Source: Sphingomonas japonica | GTDB taxonomy: Bacteria; Pseudomonadota; Alphaproteobacteria; Sphingomonadales; Sphingomonadaceae | Direction of reading: 5' to 3' | NCBI RefSeq assembly: GCF_006346325.1 | Contig: NZ_VDYR01000001.1 | Coordinates: forward strand, 1,736,001-1,800,000 | Length of the DNA: 64,000 nt | In this document: in pieces, positions 52,456-64,000 of the stretch | How the letters are laid out: each line of letters begins with the position of its first letter | Numbering within the stretch: the first letter of the stretch is position 1 | Notes under the pieces: generated by a model | Told to the model about the DNA's origin: nothing | The model's input: the letters and a program-made list of their open reading frames with translations, nothing else | Database searches by the model: none | Made by a program: the position numbers and the translations under genes

Positions 52456-54030
52456 CTATTCCGCCGCCTGCGCCAGCTGCGGATCCTTCCACGCCAGTAC
52501 CGGCTTGCGCGCCGCCAGCGTTTCGTCGAGGCGGCGGCGCGGGGCGAAGTGCGGCGCCGACTTGAGCGCGGCGTCGCCCGCCTTCGCACGCTCGGCGACC
52601 GATCGCAGTGCGCCGATGAACTGGTCGAGCGCGGCCTTGCTTTCGGTCTCGGTCGGCTCGACGAGCATCGCGCCGTGGACGACCAGCGGGAAATACACCG
52701 TCATCGGGTGATATCCCTCGTCGATCAGCCCCTTGGCAACGTCGAGCGTGGAGAAACCGTCGGCGAGGTTGTCGTCGCTGAACAGCGCCTCGTGCATGCA
52801 CGGGCCCGAAGCGCCGAAGGGCGCGTCGAGCACGCTGTTGAGGCTGCGCAGTACGTAATTGGCGTTGAGCACCGCGTCCTCGGCGACCTGCCGCAGCCCG
52901 TCGGCACCGTGGCTGAGGATATAGCTGAGTGCGCGGGTGAACATCCCCATCTGGCCGTGGAACGCGACCATCCGGCCAAATGCGCTGGCGTGGTGATCCT
53001 GCGCGGTTTCCTCTTCGACGAGCACATAGTGGTCGCCCGATTTCTCGACGAACGGCAGCGGCGCGAAGGGGGTCAGCGCCTTCGAGAACACTACCGGTCC
53101 CGACCCCGGACCACCGCCGCCATGCGGGGTGGAAAAGGTCTTGTGCAGGTTGATGTGCATCGCATCGACGCCCAGATCACCCGGCCGCACCCGCCCGACG
53201 ATCGCGTTGAAGTTTGCGCCGTCGCAATAGACGAACCCGCCCGCTGCGTGGACTGCGTCGGAGATTTCGCACAGGTCGCGCTCGAACAGACCGCAAGTGT
53301 TGGGATTGGTGATCATCACCCCGGCGACATCCGGGCCGAGCCGCGCCTTAAGCGCCTCGAGATTGACGCGCCCCTCCTCGGTCGCGGGAATATCCTCGAC
53401 CCTGTAGCCTGCGAACGCCGCGGTCGCCGGATTGGTGCCGTGCGCGCTTTCGGGCACCAGGATCACCTGCCGCACATCGCCGCGCGCCTCGAGCGCCGCG
53501 CGGATCGCGAGGATGCCGCACAATTCGCCATGGGCGCCCGCCTTGGGCGACATCGCCACCGAATCCATGCCGGTCAGCGTCACCAGCCAATGCTGGAGCT
53601 GATGGATCAGCGCGAGCGCACCCTGCACGGTGTCGATCGGCTGGAGCGGGTGGATGTCGGCAAAGCCGGGCAGCCGCGCCATGCGCTCGTTGAGCCGCGG
53701 ATTATGCTTCATCGTGCAACTGCCGAGCGGGAACAGCCCGAGGTCGATCGCATAATTCTGGCGGCTGAGACGGGTGTAATGGCGCACGGTCTCGGGCTCG
53801 GACAGCCCCGGCAGGCCGATCGGCGCCGAGCGTGCGAGATTGCCCAGCCGATCATCGCTGGTCGGCGCGGCACTATCCGCAAAATCGACTCCGGTGGTCT
53901 CGGTCGATCCGATCTCGAAAATCAGCGCCTCGTCGAGCATCAGCGCGCGATTGCCGGTGAAGGTCGCCGCTCCACCCGGCTCGCCGCTGCCCATTTCGGG
54001 CTTCCATCCGCTCGAATTGATCGCGTTCAT
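52456..54030 (-). CDS. gcvPB: Glycine dehydrogenase (decarboxylating), subunit 2
   Basis: A 524-residue subunit of the glycine cleavage P-protein. It holds the pyridoxal-phosphate Lys in [18 protein letters not shown], with [14 protein letters not shown] and [12 protein letters not shown] as family marks. Together with GcvPA it decarboxylates glycine and loads the aminomethyl group on the lipoyl arm of GcvH. The ATG overlaps the gcvPA stop by four bases, giving equal production of both halves. It is last in the gcvT-H-PA-PB order. Confidence 0.97.
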   Translation of the reverse strand: MNAINSSGWKPEMGSGEPGGAATFTGNRALMLDEALIFEIGSTETTGVDFADSAAPTSDDRLGNLARSAPIGLPGLSEPETVRHYTRLSRQNYAIDLGLFPLGSCTMKHNPRLNERMARLPGFADIHPLQPIDTVQGALALIHQLQHWLVTLTGMDSVAMSPKAGAHGELCGILAIRAALEARGDVRQVILVPESAHGTNPATAAFAGYRVEDIPATEEGRVNLEALKARLGPDVAGVMITNPNTCGLFERDLCEISDAVHAAGGFVYCDGANFNAIVGRVRPGDLGVDAMHINLHKTFSTPHGGGGPGSGPVVFSKALTPFAPLPFVEKSGDHYVLVEEETAQDHHASAFGRMVAFHGQMGMFTRALSYILSHGADGLRQVAEDAVLNANYVLRSLNSVLDAPFGASGPCMHEALFSDDNLADGFSTLDVAKGLIDEGYHPMTVYFPLVVHGAMLVEPTETESKAALDQFIGALRSVAERAKAGDAALKSAPHFAPRRRLDETLAARKPVLAWKDPQLAQAAE

Positions 54031-55385
54031 GCCAGCACCTCGCCCAGCGCGCTTGCCAGCGCCTCGATGTCCTCGTCGGTCACGGTCTCGGTCACTGCGA
54101 CCACCAGCCCGTTCGCCAGCGCCGCCTCGGCCGGGTACAGCCGCCCCAGCGACACGCCGGCCAGCACTCCCCGTTCCGCCAGCGTACGCACCACCGGCCG
54201 CGCCTCGACCGGCAGGGTCACCGTGAATTCGTTGAAGAACGCGCCGTTGACGATCGCAACGCCCGGAACCTGCGCCAGCCGGTCCGCCGCCTGCACGGCG
54301 CGGCGGTGATTGAGTGCAGCAAGCCGGCGCAACCCCGCCTCGCCGAGCAGCGTCATGTGGATCGAGAAGGCCAGCGCGCACAGCCCGCTATTGGTGCAGA
54401 TGTTCGACGTCGCCTTTTCGCGCCGGATATGCTGTTCGCGCGTCGACAGCGTCAGCACGAAGCCGCGCTTGCTCTCGGCATCGACGGTCTCGCCGCACAG
54501 CCGCCCGGGCATCTGCCGGACATATTTCTCCTTGCACCCGAACAGGCCGACATACGGCCCTCCGAATTGCAGACCGACCCCGATCGACTGGCCTTCGCCG
54601 ACGACGATATCGGCGCCCATCTCGCCCGGGGACTTGATCGCGCCGAGCGCGACCGGTTCGGTCACGACCGCGATCAGCAGCGCCTTGTGCGCCTGGCACG
54701 CCACCGCAAGATCGGACAGGTCAGCGATACGGCCGAGGATATCGGGATACTGAACGACGACGCACGACGTGTCGGCGTCGATCCGCTCGATCAGCGACGC
54801 AGTGTCGGGACCGGGCGCCAGATCGGGAACCGCGGTCTCGAGCGCATCGCCGGTGAACTTCGCCATGGTCGTCGCGACCGAGACGTAATGCGGGTGCAGC
54901 CCGGCGGACAGGATCGCCTTGCCCTTGCGCGTGATCCGCCGCGCCATCGTGATCGCTTCCCAGCACGCGGTCGATCCGTCGTACATCGATGCATTGGCGA
55001 CGTCGGTGCCGAGCAGCCGCGCGACTTGCGTCTGGAACTCGAACAGCATCTGCAGCGTGCCCTGCGCGATCTCGGGCTGGTATGGGGTATAGGCGGTCAG
55101 GAACTCGCCGCGCTGGATCAGGTGATCGACGCTGGCGGGGACATGGTGCCGATACGCGCCGCAGCCCAGGAAGAACGGAACATCGCCTGCGACGGTGTTC
55201 TGTCGCGCCAGCGCGGACAGATGCCGTTCGACCGCCATCTCGCTGGCATGGCCGGGCAGCTCGCGGATCGCGCCGTCGAGGCGCGCCGCCTCGGGCACGT
55301 CGACGAACAGGTCGTCGATCGAAGCGGCGCCGATCACGTCGAGCATCGCATCGCGGTCGGACTGGGTAAGGGGCAAATAGCGCAT
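54027..55385 (-). CDS. gcvPA: Glycine dehydrogenase (decarboxylating), subunit 1
   Basis: A 452-residue half of the split P-protein. Typical segments are [48 protein letters not shown] and SICTNS-like [12 protein letters not shown]. The split into PA and PB is the normal state in many alphaproteobacteria and archaea. It is 41 bases downstream of gcvH and overlaps gcvPB by ATGA. A frame extension upstream covers the gcvH region and is not used. Confidence 0.97.
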   Translation of the reverse strand: MRYLPLTQSDRDAMLDVIGAASIDDLFVDVPEAARLDGAIRELPGHASEMAVERHLSALARQNTVAGDVPFFLGCGAYRHHVPASVDHLIQRGEFLTAYTPYQPEIAQGTLQMLFEFQTQVARLLGTDVANASMYDGSTACWEAITMARRITRKGKAILSAGLHPHYVSVATTMAKFTGDALETAVPDLAPGPDTASLIERIDADTSCVVVQYPDILGRIADLSDLAVACQAHKALLIAVVTEPVALGAIKSPGEMGADIVVGEGQSIGVGLQFGGPYVGLFGCKEKYVRQMPGRLCGETVDAESKRGFVLTLSTREQHIRREKATSNICTNSGLCALAFSIHMTLLGEAGLRRLAALNHRRAVQAADRLAQVPGVAIVNGAFFNEFTVTLPVEARPVVRTLAERGVLAGVSLGRLYPAEAALANGLVVAVTETVTDEDIEALASALGEVLA

Positions 55386-55426
55386 CGATTTCTCCGACCC
55401 CGGCCATGCGGCGGGGCGTTGCGAGC

Positions 55427-55798
55427 TTACAGACCGGCGACGAATTCCTTGTACGTATCCTCGTCCATCAGGCCTTCTAGCTCGGACGGATGCGTCAGGC
55501 GGATCTTGAAGAACCAGCCGGCGCCTTCGGGATCGCTGTTGGCCAGGCTGGGATCCTCGGCGAGCGCCTCGTTGCCCTCGACGACCGTCCCGGAGACCGG
55601 CGAATAGACATCGGATGCCGCCTTGACCGATTCGACCACGGCCGCCTCGTCGCCCTTGGCAAAGGTACGGCCCTGCTCGGGCACCTCGACGAACACGACG
55701 TCGCCGAGCTGGCTTTGCGCATAGTCGGTGATGCCGACGGTCGCGCCGTCGCCATCGACCTCGATCCATTCATGGTCCTGCGTGAAATGACGGCTCAT
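55427..55798 (-). CDS. gcvH: Glycine cleavage system H protein
   Basis: A 123-residue lipoyl carrier. The lipoylated residue is Lys59 in [10 protein letters not shown], preceded by [13 protein letters not shown] and followed by [14 protein letters not shown]. Length is standard. The ATG overlaps the gcvT stop by four bases. It shuttles the aminomethyl group between GcvP, GcvT and the L protein (dihydrolipoamide dehydrogenase), which is not in the window. Confidence 0.97.
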   Translation of the reverse strand: MSRHFTQDHEWIEVDGDGATVGITDYAQSQLGDVVFVEVPEQGRTFAKGDEAAVVESVKAASDVYSPVSGTVVEGNEALAEDPSLANSDPEGAGWFFKIRLTHPSELEGLMDEDTYKEFVAGL

Positions 55799-56964
55799 TG
55801 GACAGCTCCCTTGCGAACGTAACGATGGGGGACGAACGGCATCGCCGTGACCTGGGCGGAATGCGTCTTGCCGCGCTGCGTCAGCAGCACGCGCGTGCCG
55901 ATGGCGGCGGAAGCGGCCGGGACATAGGCCATCGCAATCGGGCCGCCGACGCTGGGTGCGAAGCCGCCGGACGTGACGCGCCCGACTTCGCTGCCGTCGG
56001 CATCGATGACGATCGCGCCTTCGCGCACCGGCTGGCGTCCCTCGACGATCAGGCCGACGCGCTTCATCGGCGCGCCCGCGGCGTGCTCGGCAAGGATGCG
56101 TTCCGCCCCCGGAAACTTGCCCTCCTCACGCCGCCGCTTCGACAACGCGAAGCCGAGATCGGCGGCGACCGGCGTGGTATCTTCGTCCAGATCGTGCCCA
56201 TAGAGCGGCAGGCCTGCCTCCAGCCGCAGCGAATCGCGCGCGCCAAGCCCGATCGGCTTGACCTCCGGATCGGCGCACAGCGCCTCGGCGAACCCTTCGG
56301 CGGCATCGGACGGCAGCGAGATTTCGAACCCGTCCTCGCCGGTATAGCCTGACCGGCTGATCCATAGCGCATGGCCCTGCCAGTCGAATGCGCCTGCCGT
56401 CATGAAGACCAGCGCGGCGACGCCCGGCACCAGCCGCTCGAGCGCCGTCACCGCTTCTGGCCCCTGCAGCGCCAGCAACGCGCGCTCGTCCAGGTGATTG
56501 ATGGTGATGCCGTCGTCGAGATGCTCGCGCAGATGGCCGAGATCGTCCCATTTGGTCGCGCCGTTGACCACCATGTACAGCTCGGCGCCGTCGAACGGGT
56601 GCGCCTCCGGCAGCCGCGTCACCATCAGGTCGTCGAGGATACCGCCTTCCTGCGACAACAGCAGCGAATAGCGCAGCCGCCCCGGCTTGAGCGCCTGGAT
56701 ATCACCGGGCAGCAGCGTCTCCAGCGCCTGGTCGACGCCCGCGCCGGCAAAGCTCAGCTGGCCCATATGGCTGACGTCGAACAGTCCTGCATGCTCGCGC
56801 GTCCAAAGATGCTCGGCCATGATGCCTTCGTACTGGATCGGCATTTCGTACCCGGCGAATTCCACCATGCGGCCGCCCCGCGCGCGGTGCCAGGCGTCCA
56901 GCGGCAGCTGCTCGACCGGCGGGGTTTCTGCGGTGGGATGTTCGTGGACGGTCGCGTCGCTCAC
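55795..56964 (-). CDS. gcvT: Aminomethyltransferase (glycine cleavage T protein)
   Basis: A 389-residue tetrahydrofolate-dependent enzyme that releases ammonia and forms methylene-THF. Motifs include [43 protein letters not shown] and [21 protein letters not shown] use GTG as start because GGAG sits seven bases upstream and no ATG is available until residue 33; the reading frame 17 codons further is unsupported. The first about 20 residues ([18 protein letters not shown]) are an unusual acidic leader. It is the first gene after the tandem glycine riboswitch. Confidence 0.95.
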   Translation of the reverse strand: MSDATVHEHPTAETPPVEQLPLDAWHRARGGRMVEFAGYEMPIQYEGIMAEHLWTREHAGLFDVSHMGQLSFAGAGVDQALETLLPGDIQALKPGRLRYSLLLSQEGGILDDLMVTRLPEAHPFDGAELYMVVNGATKWDDLGHLREHLDDGITINHLDERALLALQGPEAVTALERLVPGVAALVFMTAGAFDWQGHALWISRSGYTGEDGFEISLPSDAAEGFAEALCADPEVKPIGLGARDSLRLEAGLPLYGHDLDEDTTPVAADLGFALSKRRREEGKFPGAERILAEHAAGAPMKRVGLIVEGRQPVREGAIVIDADGSEVGRVTSGGFAPSVGGPIAMAYVPAASAAIGTRVLLTQRGKTHSAQVTAMPFVPHRYVRKGAVQ

Positions 56965-57030
56965 AATCGGTCTCCGGCATCGAGGGATCGGCAACCAGGA
57001 TCGGCGCCGCTGCACCGCCCTTGTCCACCG

Positions 57031-57222
57031 CCCCCTCTGTCACGGAACCTGAGAGCTTTGACCCGGTTCCCCGGGCTTACCCCTTCGGTGGCCGCGGCCC
57101 GTCTGGCCGAAGCGCTTTCCAGAGTGTCGTGGCGCGCGCGGTCCGGTTGCCTGAGAGATTCCGGGGCGGTTGCTCCTTCGGCGGCCGCACTGTCCCTTCG
57201 GGACCGCGACGCTCTCCCGCGC
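57031..57222 (-). ncRNA. Tandem glycine riboswitch upstream of gcvT
   Basis: On the minus strand two aptamers are recognisable. The first has GCGGGAGAGC, GCCGCCGAAGGAGCAA, ATCTCTCAGGCAACC and ACTCTGGAAAGC (57222 down to about 57118). The second has CCACCGAAGGGGTAAG, AGCTCTCAGGTTCC and GACAGAGGGG (about 57092 to 57031). These are the conserved blocks of glycine riboswitches. The gcvT GTG start is about 66 bases further on. In this family glycine binding normally turns the glycine cleavage genes on. The expression platform, transcriptional or translational, could not be assigned. Confidence 0.93.
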
Positions 57223-57293
57223 ATGCCATGGCCGGTTGCCCGGCCGCGACGCGATTGCAGTGTCGCGCCCGCCGCGGCGAGTCAATCGGGAAG

Positions 57294-57929
57294 TTAGCGC
57301 GTCGCGTTATACTTGAGCTGATCGGCGGTGAGCTGAAATCCGACGATCGTCTCGAACGTGGAATTGAGCACCTGCGCGCGAATTTCGGGATCGGCCAGCG
57401 GATCGACCGCGGCATCCTCGTCGCCGGGGCGGCGGCGCCGCGTCAGCCGTTCGCGTACCGCCTCGGGCAGCGTCGCCGCGGCGGTGTTGACGCTCGACGT
57501 GACCTGGCCCGAGGTCTGCGCCCGCCCCTCGCCCGCGGCGAACTGGACGGCGACATTGCCGACGCGCTTGGCAGTGACCTGCGATCCGCCGCGCAGCACC
57601 GCGACATAATAGGGCAAGGTCACCGAGCGGGCAGCGTCGGTGCGGGTGCGCCGGGCGAGCACGTCGAACGTCACCGTCGTGACGATCTCGGTCGGCCCCT
57701 CGGCACATGTCGACCGCACGTTGGTCAGCGTCGCGGTGACGTCGATCGCGCTGGCATCGCGGCTGGTGACGGGATCGAATAGCGTGATGTCGCCGGTCTG
57801 CGCCGCCACCGCCACCGACGGACAGGCCGACCGCACGGCGGAAATGCCGCCGGTGACGAGCTCGCCGCGGCGCGAGCAGCCCCCGACCAGTGCCAGGACG
57901 AGGATCGGGACGGCGAGCTTGCGGAACAT
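57294..57929 (-). CDS. Hypothetical lipoprotein, 211 aa
   Basis: An exported lipoprotein: signal MFRKLAVPILVLALVGGC with lipobox VGGC. The mature part has beta-rich stretches (ITLFDPVTSRDASAIDVTAT, TEIVTTVTFDVLARRTRT, SVTLPYYVAVLRGG) and a helical C-terminus (LNSTFETIVGFQLTADQLKY). A GTG five codons upstream is an alternative start. It lies directly before the riboswitch on the same strand, 71 bases apart, but there is no sign that it belongs to the glycine operon. Sphingomonads carry similar proteins of unknown role, to my recollection. Confidence 0.8.
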   Translation of the reverse strand: MFRKLAVPILVLALVGGCSRRGELVTGGISAVRSACPSVAVAAQTGDITLFDPVTSRDASAIDVTATLTNVRSTCAEGPTEIVTTVTFDVLARRTRTDAARSVTLPYYVAVLRGGSQVTAKRVGNVAVQFAAGEGRAQTSGQVTSSVNTAAATLPEAVRERLTRRRRPGDEDAAVDPLADPEIRAQVLNSTFETIVGFQLTADQLKYNATR

Positions 57930-58036
57930 CACGGGCGAACACACCTATCGCAAAGGGGACCGGGAACGCCCGGTGAAAGCGCGCCTTCATAGGAAGCGGC
58001 TTTCGCGCACGCAAGCAATCGCGTAGAGCCGCCGAC

Positions 58037-59005
58037 ATGCTGCAAGGAACGACCAAGCCGATGCCCAAGCCGCTGATCGAGCTTTTGATCGCCGCGCCGC
58101 GCGGCTTTTGCGCAGGTGTCGATCGCGCGATCCAGATCGTCGAGCTGGCGATCCAGCGCTATGGCGCACCGGTCTATGTCCGGCACGAGATCGTCCACAA
58201 CAAATATGTCGTCGATACGCTCAAGGCGCAGGGCGCGATCTTCGTCGACGAGCTCGACGAAGTGCCCGACGACGTGCCGGTAGTGTTCTCGGCGCACGGT
58301 GTGCCCAAGGCAGTTCCCGCCAAGGCTGCCGAGCGCGGGCTTTCCTATCTGGATGCCACCTGCCCATTGGTGTCGAAGGTGCATCGCCAGGCCGAGCGAC
58401 TGGTCGCCGCCAATCACCACATTCTGTTCATCGGCCATGCCGGCCATCCCGAAGTGATCGGCACGTTCGGGCAGGTTCCCGAAGGCACGATGACCTTGCT
58501 CGAAACGGTCGAGGATGCCGAGGCTTTCGCTACCGACCAGCCCGACAATCTCGCATTCCTTACCCAGACCACGCTGTCGGTCGATGACACCGCCGCGGTG
58601 CTTGCGGTGCTCAACCGGCGCTTTCCCAGCATCGTCGCGCCCAAGGCCGACGACATCTGCTACGCGACGTCAAACCGCCAGGCCGCGGTCAAGGCGATCG
58701 CGCATGCCTGCGATCTCGTGCTGGTGATCGGTGCCCCCAATTCGTCGAACTCGTTGCGGCTGGTCGAAGTCGCCGAGCGCGAGGGCACCAGCGCGAAGCT
58801 GATCCAGCGCGCCGCCGAACTCGACTTTTCGTGGCTCGACGGCGTCGGCACGCTCGGCATCACTGCCGGTGCGTCGGCGCCTGAAATCCTGGTCCGCGAA
58901 GTCGTCGATCGTATCGCCAGCCACTTCGACGTGGTCGAGCGCGAGGTCGAGACAACCCGCGAGACGATCGCATTCAAGCTGCCCAAGGGGCTCGAGGCGG
59001 CGTGA
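58037..59005 (+). CDS. ispH: 4-hydroxy-3-methylbut-2-enyl diphosphate reductase
   Basis: A 322-residue [4Fe-4S] enzyme of the last step of the MEP isoprenoid pathway, giving IPP and DMAPP. The three cluster cysteines are in [26 protein letters not shown] and [22 protein letters not shown] and [12 protein letters not shown] complete the signature. A second ATG eight codons in (MPKPLIELL) has an AAGGA upstream, though rather far, and may be the real start. It heads a plus-strand unit with thrB and rnhA. Confidence 0.97.
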   Translation: MLQGTTKPMPKPLIELLIAAPRGFCAGVDRAIQIVELAIQRYGAPVYVRHEIVHNKYVVDTLKAQGAIFVDELDEVPDDVPVVFSAHGVPKAVPAKAAERGLSYLDATCPLVSKVHRQAERLVAANHHILFIGHAGHPEVIGTFGQVPEGTMTLLETVEDAEAFATDQPDNLAFLTQTTLSVDDTAAVLAVLNRRFPSIVAPKADDICYATSNRQAAVKAIAHACDLVLVIGAPNSSNSLRLVEVAEREGTSAKLIQRAAELDFSWLDGVGTLGITAGASAPEILVREVVDRIASHFDVVEREVETTRETIAFKLPKGLEAA

Positions 59006-59038
59006 ACGCGCGGCCAAAGACTGCACCCGGTCACTGAC

Positions 59039-60004
59039 GTGGCCGTCTACACCCACGTCTCCGCCGAAGCGCTCGGCGGCTTCCTCGCGCGGTTCGATGT
59101 CGGCGAGCTCGTCTCCGCCAAGGGCATCGCCGAGGGAGTCGAGAATTCCAACTATCTGGTCGATACCACGCGCGGCCGCTACATCCTGACGCTCTATGAA
59201 AAGCGCGTTTCGGCCGACGACCTCCCGTTCTTCATGGCGTTGCTCGACCATCTCGATGGCAAGGGGCTGGCAGTGCCGCCGGCCATTCCAGACCGCGACG
59301 GCCGCGAGATCCACGAACTCGAAGGGCGCCCCGCCTGCCTCATCAAGTTCCTCCCCGGCGTGTCGCTGTCGCACCCCAGCCCGGCACAAGCGCTGGCCGC
59401 GGGCGAGGCGATGGGGCGGATGCACCGCGCCGTCGCCGACTTTCCCGCAACGCGCGCCAATTCGATGGGCCAGCCGAGCTGGGCAGCGCTGCATGCACGA
59501 TGCGGACGCAGCCTCGATGACATCGCGCCGGGGCTGCACGACGATCTCGATCTCGCGCTTGCCGGCCTTTCCGCGACCTGGCCTGCATCGCTCGACACCT
59601 GCGCGATCCACGCCGACCTGTTTCCCGACAATGTGCTGATGCGCGGCGACGCGGTCAGCGGGCTGATCGACTTCTACTTCGCCTGTACCGACATCCGCCT
59701 CTACGATCTGGCGGTGATGCACGCCGCCTGGTCGTTCGACGCGACCGGGCGCGACCACGATGCCGCGGTCGGCGAGGCGCTGATCGCGGGCTATTCGCGG
59801 CACTTCGCAATGAGCGACGCAGAGCGCGCGGCGTTTGCCACGCTGGCGGTCGGAGCGTGCGTCCGGTTCACGCTGTCGCGGGCATGGGACTGGCTCAACA
59901 CCCCTGCCGACGCTTTGGTGACGCGCAAGGATCCGCTGGCGTTCTGGAGGCGCGCCGCCGTCTATGATCCCGCACTCGTCCAGCGCTGCGCGACGCTGCG
60001 ATGA
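59039..60004 (+). CDS. thrB: Homoserine kinase (ThrB, protein-kinase-like type)
   Basis: A 321-residue kinase of the APH/choline-kinase fold that phosphorylates homoserine for threonine synthesis. Marks are [38 protein letters not shown], the catalytic loop [14 protein letters not shown] and [11 protein letters not shown]. The start is GTG, 33 bases after ispH. Its stop overlaps the rnhA start (ATGA). The same ispH-thrB-rnhA order is frequent in alphaproteobacteria, from general knowledge. Confidence 0.96.
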   Translation: MAVYTHVSAEALGGFLARFDVGELVSAKGIAEGVENSNYLVDTTRGRYILTLYEKRVSADDLPFFMALLDHLDGKGLAVPPAIPDRDGREIHELEGRPACLIKFLPGVSLSHPSPAQALAAGEAMGRMHRAVADFPATRANSMGQPSWAALHARCGRSLDDIAPGLHDDLDLALAGLSATWPASLDTCAIHADLFPDNVLMRGDAVSGLIDFYFACTDIRLYDLAVMHAAWSFDATGRDHDAAVGEALIAGYSRHFAMSDAERAAFATLAVGACVRFTLSRAWDWLNTPADALVTRKDPLAFWRRAAVYDPALVQRCATLR

Positions 60005-60444
60005 GCGAACTGCCGCATGTCGAGATCGCCACCGACGGCGCGTGCAAGGGCAACCCCGGGCGCGGCGGCTGGGGAGCACTCATTCGTTATGGCACGACCG
60101 AAAAGGAGATGTCGGGCGGCGAGGCGCACACCACCAACAACCGCATGGAGTTGATGGCGGCGATCGAGGGGCTGAACGCGCTTACCCGCCCCTGCCGCGT
60201 CACGCTCTCGACCGACAGCCGCTATGTGATGGACGGCCTGACCAAATGGATCCACGGCTGGCAGAAGAACGGTTGGAAGACCGCCGACCGCAAGCCGGTC
60301 AAGAATGCCGAGCTGTGGCAGGCGTTGCTGGCGGCCGCGAAACCGCACCGGGTCGAATGGAAATGGGTCAAGGGCCATGCCGGCCACCCCGACAACGAGC
60401 GCGCCGACCGGCTGGCAAGCGACGCAGCGCTGGCGCAGCGCTGA
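60001..60444 (+). CDS. rnhA: Ribonuclease HI
   Basis: A 147-residue enzyme that cuts the RNA strand of RNA-DNA hybrids. The catalytic set is complete: Asp12 in [11 protein letters not shown], Glu50 in [10 protein letters not shown], Asp72 in [11 protein letters not shown] and Asp136 in NERADRLAS, with His126 in VKGHAGHP. Length is normal. It overlaps thrB by four bases and converges with the aldo/keto reductase gene, with four bases between stops. Confidence 0.97.
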   Translation: MSELPHVEIATDGACKGNPGRGGWGALIRYGTTEKEMSGGEAHTTNNRMELMAAIEGLNALTRPCRVTLSTDSRYVMDGLTKWIHGWQKNGWKTADRKPVKNAELWQALLAAAKPHRVEWKWVKGHAGHPDNERADRLASDAALAQR

Positions 60445-60448
60445 AGCT

Positions 60449-61495
60449 TCAGGTCAGCTCGCTCGACACCTTCCACTTGTCGACCCCGCCCTCGGTCGCG
60501 AAGCGGTCGATCTCGGCCAGTTCCGCGTCGGTGAAGTCGAGCCGCTTCACCGCGTCGAGCGAATCGTCGAGCTGCTCGACCGTCCGCGCACCCACCAGCG
60601 CCGACGTGACCCGGGGGTCGCGCAGCACCCACGCGATCGCCATCTGTGCCAGCGTCTGCCCGCGCGCTTCGGCGATAGCGTTCAGCGCGCGCAGCCGCTC
60701 GATATTGGCGTCGCTGAGCATGTCGTCGCTCATCGACACGCCGCGCTTCAACCGCGAATCGCCGGGCACGCCGCCCAGATACTTCGAGGTCAGCATTCCC
60801 TGCGCCAGCGGCGAGAACGCAATGCAGCCGACGCCGAGGTCGCCCAGCGTGCCCAGCAGTTCGTCCTCAATCCAGCGGTTGAGCATCGAATAGCTCGGCT
60901 GATGGATCAGCAGCGGCACCTTGTGCTCGGCCAGGATCGCCTGAGCCTTGCGGGTGAGTTCGGGCGAGTGCGACGAGATGCCGACATACAGCGCCTTGCC
61001 CTGCGCGTGCAGCTGCGCAAGCGCGCCCATCGTCTCTTCCAGCGGCGTGTCGGGATCGACGCGATGCGAATAGAAGATGTCGACATAATCGACCCCCATC
61101 CGCTTGAGGCTCTGGTCGCAGCTGGCGATCAGGTATTTCCTCGAGCCGCCGACATCGCCGTACGGCCCCGGCCACATGTCCCACCCGGCCTTGGTCGAGA
61201 TCACCAGCTCGTCGCGGTGGCCGGCAAAGTCCTTGGCAAGGACGCGCCCGAAATTCTCTTCCGCCGAGCCGTAGGGCGGGCCATAATTGTTGGCGAGGTC
61301 GAAATGGGTGACGCCCCGATCGAACGCGCGGCGCAGGATCGCGCGCCCCGTCTCGAACACGTCGGCGCCGCCGAAATTCTGCCATAGTCCCAGCGAGATC
61401 GCCGGCAGCACCAGCCCCGACCGTCCGGTGCGGCGGTACGGCATGCGACCGTCGTAGCGGGCGGGATCGGCGGTGTAAGGCAGTGCGTAGGGCAT
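60449..61495 (-). CDS. Aldo/keto reductase (glyceraldehyde 3-phosphate reductase type)
   Basis: A 348-residue NADPH-dependent reductase of the AKR14/YghZ type. The catalytic tetrad is visible: Asp in HFDLANNYG, Tyr in NNYGPPYGSAE, Lys in VISTKAGWDM and His in IFYSHRVD. The N-terminus (RTGRSGLVLPAISLGLWQNF) and C-terminal QTLAQMAIAWVLRDPRVTSA are typical. Family members detoxify methylglyoxal or L-glyceraldehyde 3-phosphate. It begins ten bases after the glmS stop on the same strand. The frame continues 37 codons upstream inside glmS and is not used. Confidence 0.93.
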   Translation of the reverse strand: MPYALPYTADPARYDGRMPYRRTGRSGLVLPAISLGLWQNFGGADVFETGRAILRRAFDRGVTHFDLANNYGPPYGSAEENFGRVLAKDFAGHRDELVISTKAGWDMWPGPYGDVGGSRKYLIASCDQSLKRMGVDYVDIFYSHRVDPDTPLEETMGALAQLHAQGKALYVGISSHSPELTRKAQAILAEHKVPLLIHQPSYSMLNRWIEDELLGTLGDLGVGCIAFSPLAQGMLTSKYLGGVPGDSRLKRGVSMSDDMLSDANIERLRALNAIAEARGQTLAQMAIAWVLRDPRVTSALVGARTVEQLDDSLDAVKRLDFTDAELAEIDRFATEGGVDKWKVSSELT

Positions 61496-61505
61496 GGGCT
61501 CTCGC

Positions 61506-63329
<1,824 letters not shown>

Positions 63330-64000
63330 CTATTTCGCGCCCTTTCTGGCCGTCATGCTCGTCCGGAACCGCGCCGCCCAGCCCGGACGCGCCTGCTGCG
63401 TGCCACGCGCCACGACCAGGGCATCGGCCTCGACGTCGCGCACCACCACCGATCCGGCGCCGACGATCGCGCCCGCACCGATCGCCACCGGGGCGACCAG
63501 CGCGCTGTTCGACCCGACGAACGCACCCGCGCCGATCGACGTCCGGTATTTGAAGAAGCCGTCATAATTGCAGGTGATCGTCCCGGCGCCGATATTCGCC
63601 GCCGCGCCGACATCGGCATCGCCGATATAGCTCAGATGGTTGACCTTTGCCCCTGCGCCGAGCACGGCCTTCTTCACCTCGACGAAATTGCCGACCTTCG
63701 CCTTCGCACCCAGCACCGCGCCTGGGCGCAGCCGGGCATAGGGGCCGACCTCCGCACCGTCGCCGATCGCCGCGCCCTCGATATGGCTGAATGCGCGGAT
63801 CGTCGCGCCGTCGCCGACCGTGACGCCGGCACCGAACCACACATCGGGCTCGATCGTCACGTCGCGCCCGATCCGGGTGTCGTGCGCGAACCAGACCGTC
63901 TCCGGCGCGATCAATGAAGCGCCCTCGTCCATCGCGCGCGCGCGCCTCGCCGTCTGCCAGCGGCCCTCGGCATAGGCGAGGTCGGCGCGGCTGTTGATGC
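63330..64000 (-). CDS. glmU: GlmU, bifunctional UDP-GlcNAc pyrophosphorylase/acetyltransferase, C-terminal part
   Basis: The frame is open to the right window edge and gives about 223 residues of the C-terminal half. At the edge it reads [15 protein letters not shown], the conserved end of the uridyltransferase domain and linker. The left-handed beta-helix of the acetyltransferase domain follows ([52 protein letters not shown]). The conserved Lys and Asn residues of the acetyl-CoA/GlcN-1-P site are present. An internal ATG at 63932 is not a start. The N-terminal uridyltransferase domain lies outside the window. Confidence 0.96.
   Translation of the reverse strand, partial: INSRADLAYAEGRWQTARRARAMDEGASLIAPETVWFAHDTRIGRDVTIEPDVWFGAGVTVGDGATIRAFSHIEGAAIGDGAEVGPYARLRPGAVLGAKAKVGNFVEVKKAVLGAGAKVNHLSYIGDADVGAAANIGAGTITCNYDGFFKYRTSIGAGAFVGSNSALVAPVAIGAGAIVGAGSVVVRDVEADALVVARGTQQARPGWAARFRTSMTARKGAK

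Noticed and set aside
57930..58036. Possible leader structure before ispH
   Set aside because: Only short imperfect repeats are present, not enough to call a regulatory RNA.

Overview
The window is high-GC alphaproteobacterial chromosome, most likely Sphingomonas or a close relative in the Sphingomonadaceae. This rests on the overall gene content (a TonB-dependent receptor next to tryptophan-halogenase-like flavoproteins, an alphaproteobacterial-type curli locus with CsgH, FixL/FixJ-like signalling) and on codon usage. It is not based on a marker gene.

Region 1 (1 to about 5,500) looks like one end of an integrated mobile element. It holds the N-terminus of a DNA methyltransferase cut by the window edge, a small serine recombinase preceded by an array of GATACA half-sites, two small proteins, a 443-residue protein with apparent family-A polymerase palm motifs, and a large tyrosine integrase. 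Local sequence is more AT-rich than the rest.

Region 2 (5,650 to 13,460) is a curli amyloid locus on the minus strand: csgF, csgG, a 449-residue acidic curlin with dozens of strand repeats, a second 207-residue curlin-like protein, a proline-rich secreted protein, and csgH. Divergent from it is a FixL/FixJ-like two-component pair. The shared intergenic region carries two perfect dyads. csgE and csgD are not in the window. Next comes a 1,604-residue secreted nuclease (ExeM/NucH type) with duplicated lamin-tail/Calx-beta modules and C-terminal RTX repeats. Curli plus an extracellular nuclease suggests a biofilm-matrix region (inference).

Region 3 (18,500 to 42,200) is a carbohydrate-utilisation locus: GH53 galactanase, SGNH esterase, carboxylesterase, GH2, GH3, a sugar MFS permease, a ROK sugar kinase, GH26 mannanase, a large TonB-dependent receptor, three tandem tryptophan-halogenase-family flavoproteins (the middle one degenerate), a JmjC-like cupin and a ROK repressor. 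The enzyme set fits acetylated galactomannan/galactan from plant cell wall (inference).

Region 4 (42,300 to 64,000) is mostly core metabolism: a saccharopine-dehydrogenase-like reductase, rnr, glpD, two small proteins, an archaeal/eukaryal-type proS, a DMT exporter, a DUF938 methyltransferase, a formate/nitrite-type channel, and the glycine cleavage operon gcvT-gcvH-gcvPA-gcvPB under a tandem glycine riboswitch. It continues with a lipoprotein, ispH-thrB-rnhA, an aldo/keto reductase, glmS and the C-terminal part of glmU. Many genes in the window overlap by ATGA, so translational coupling is common.
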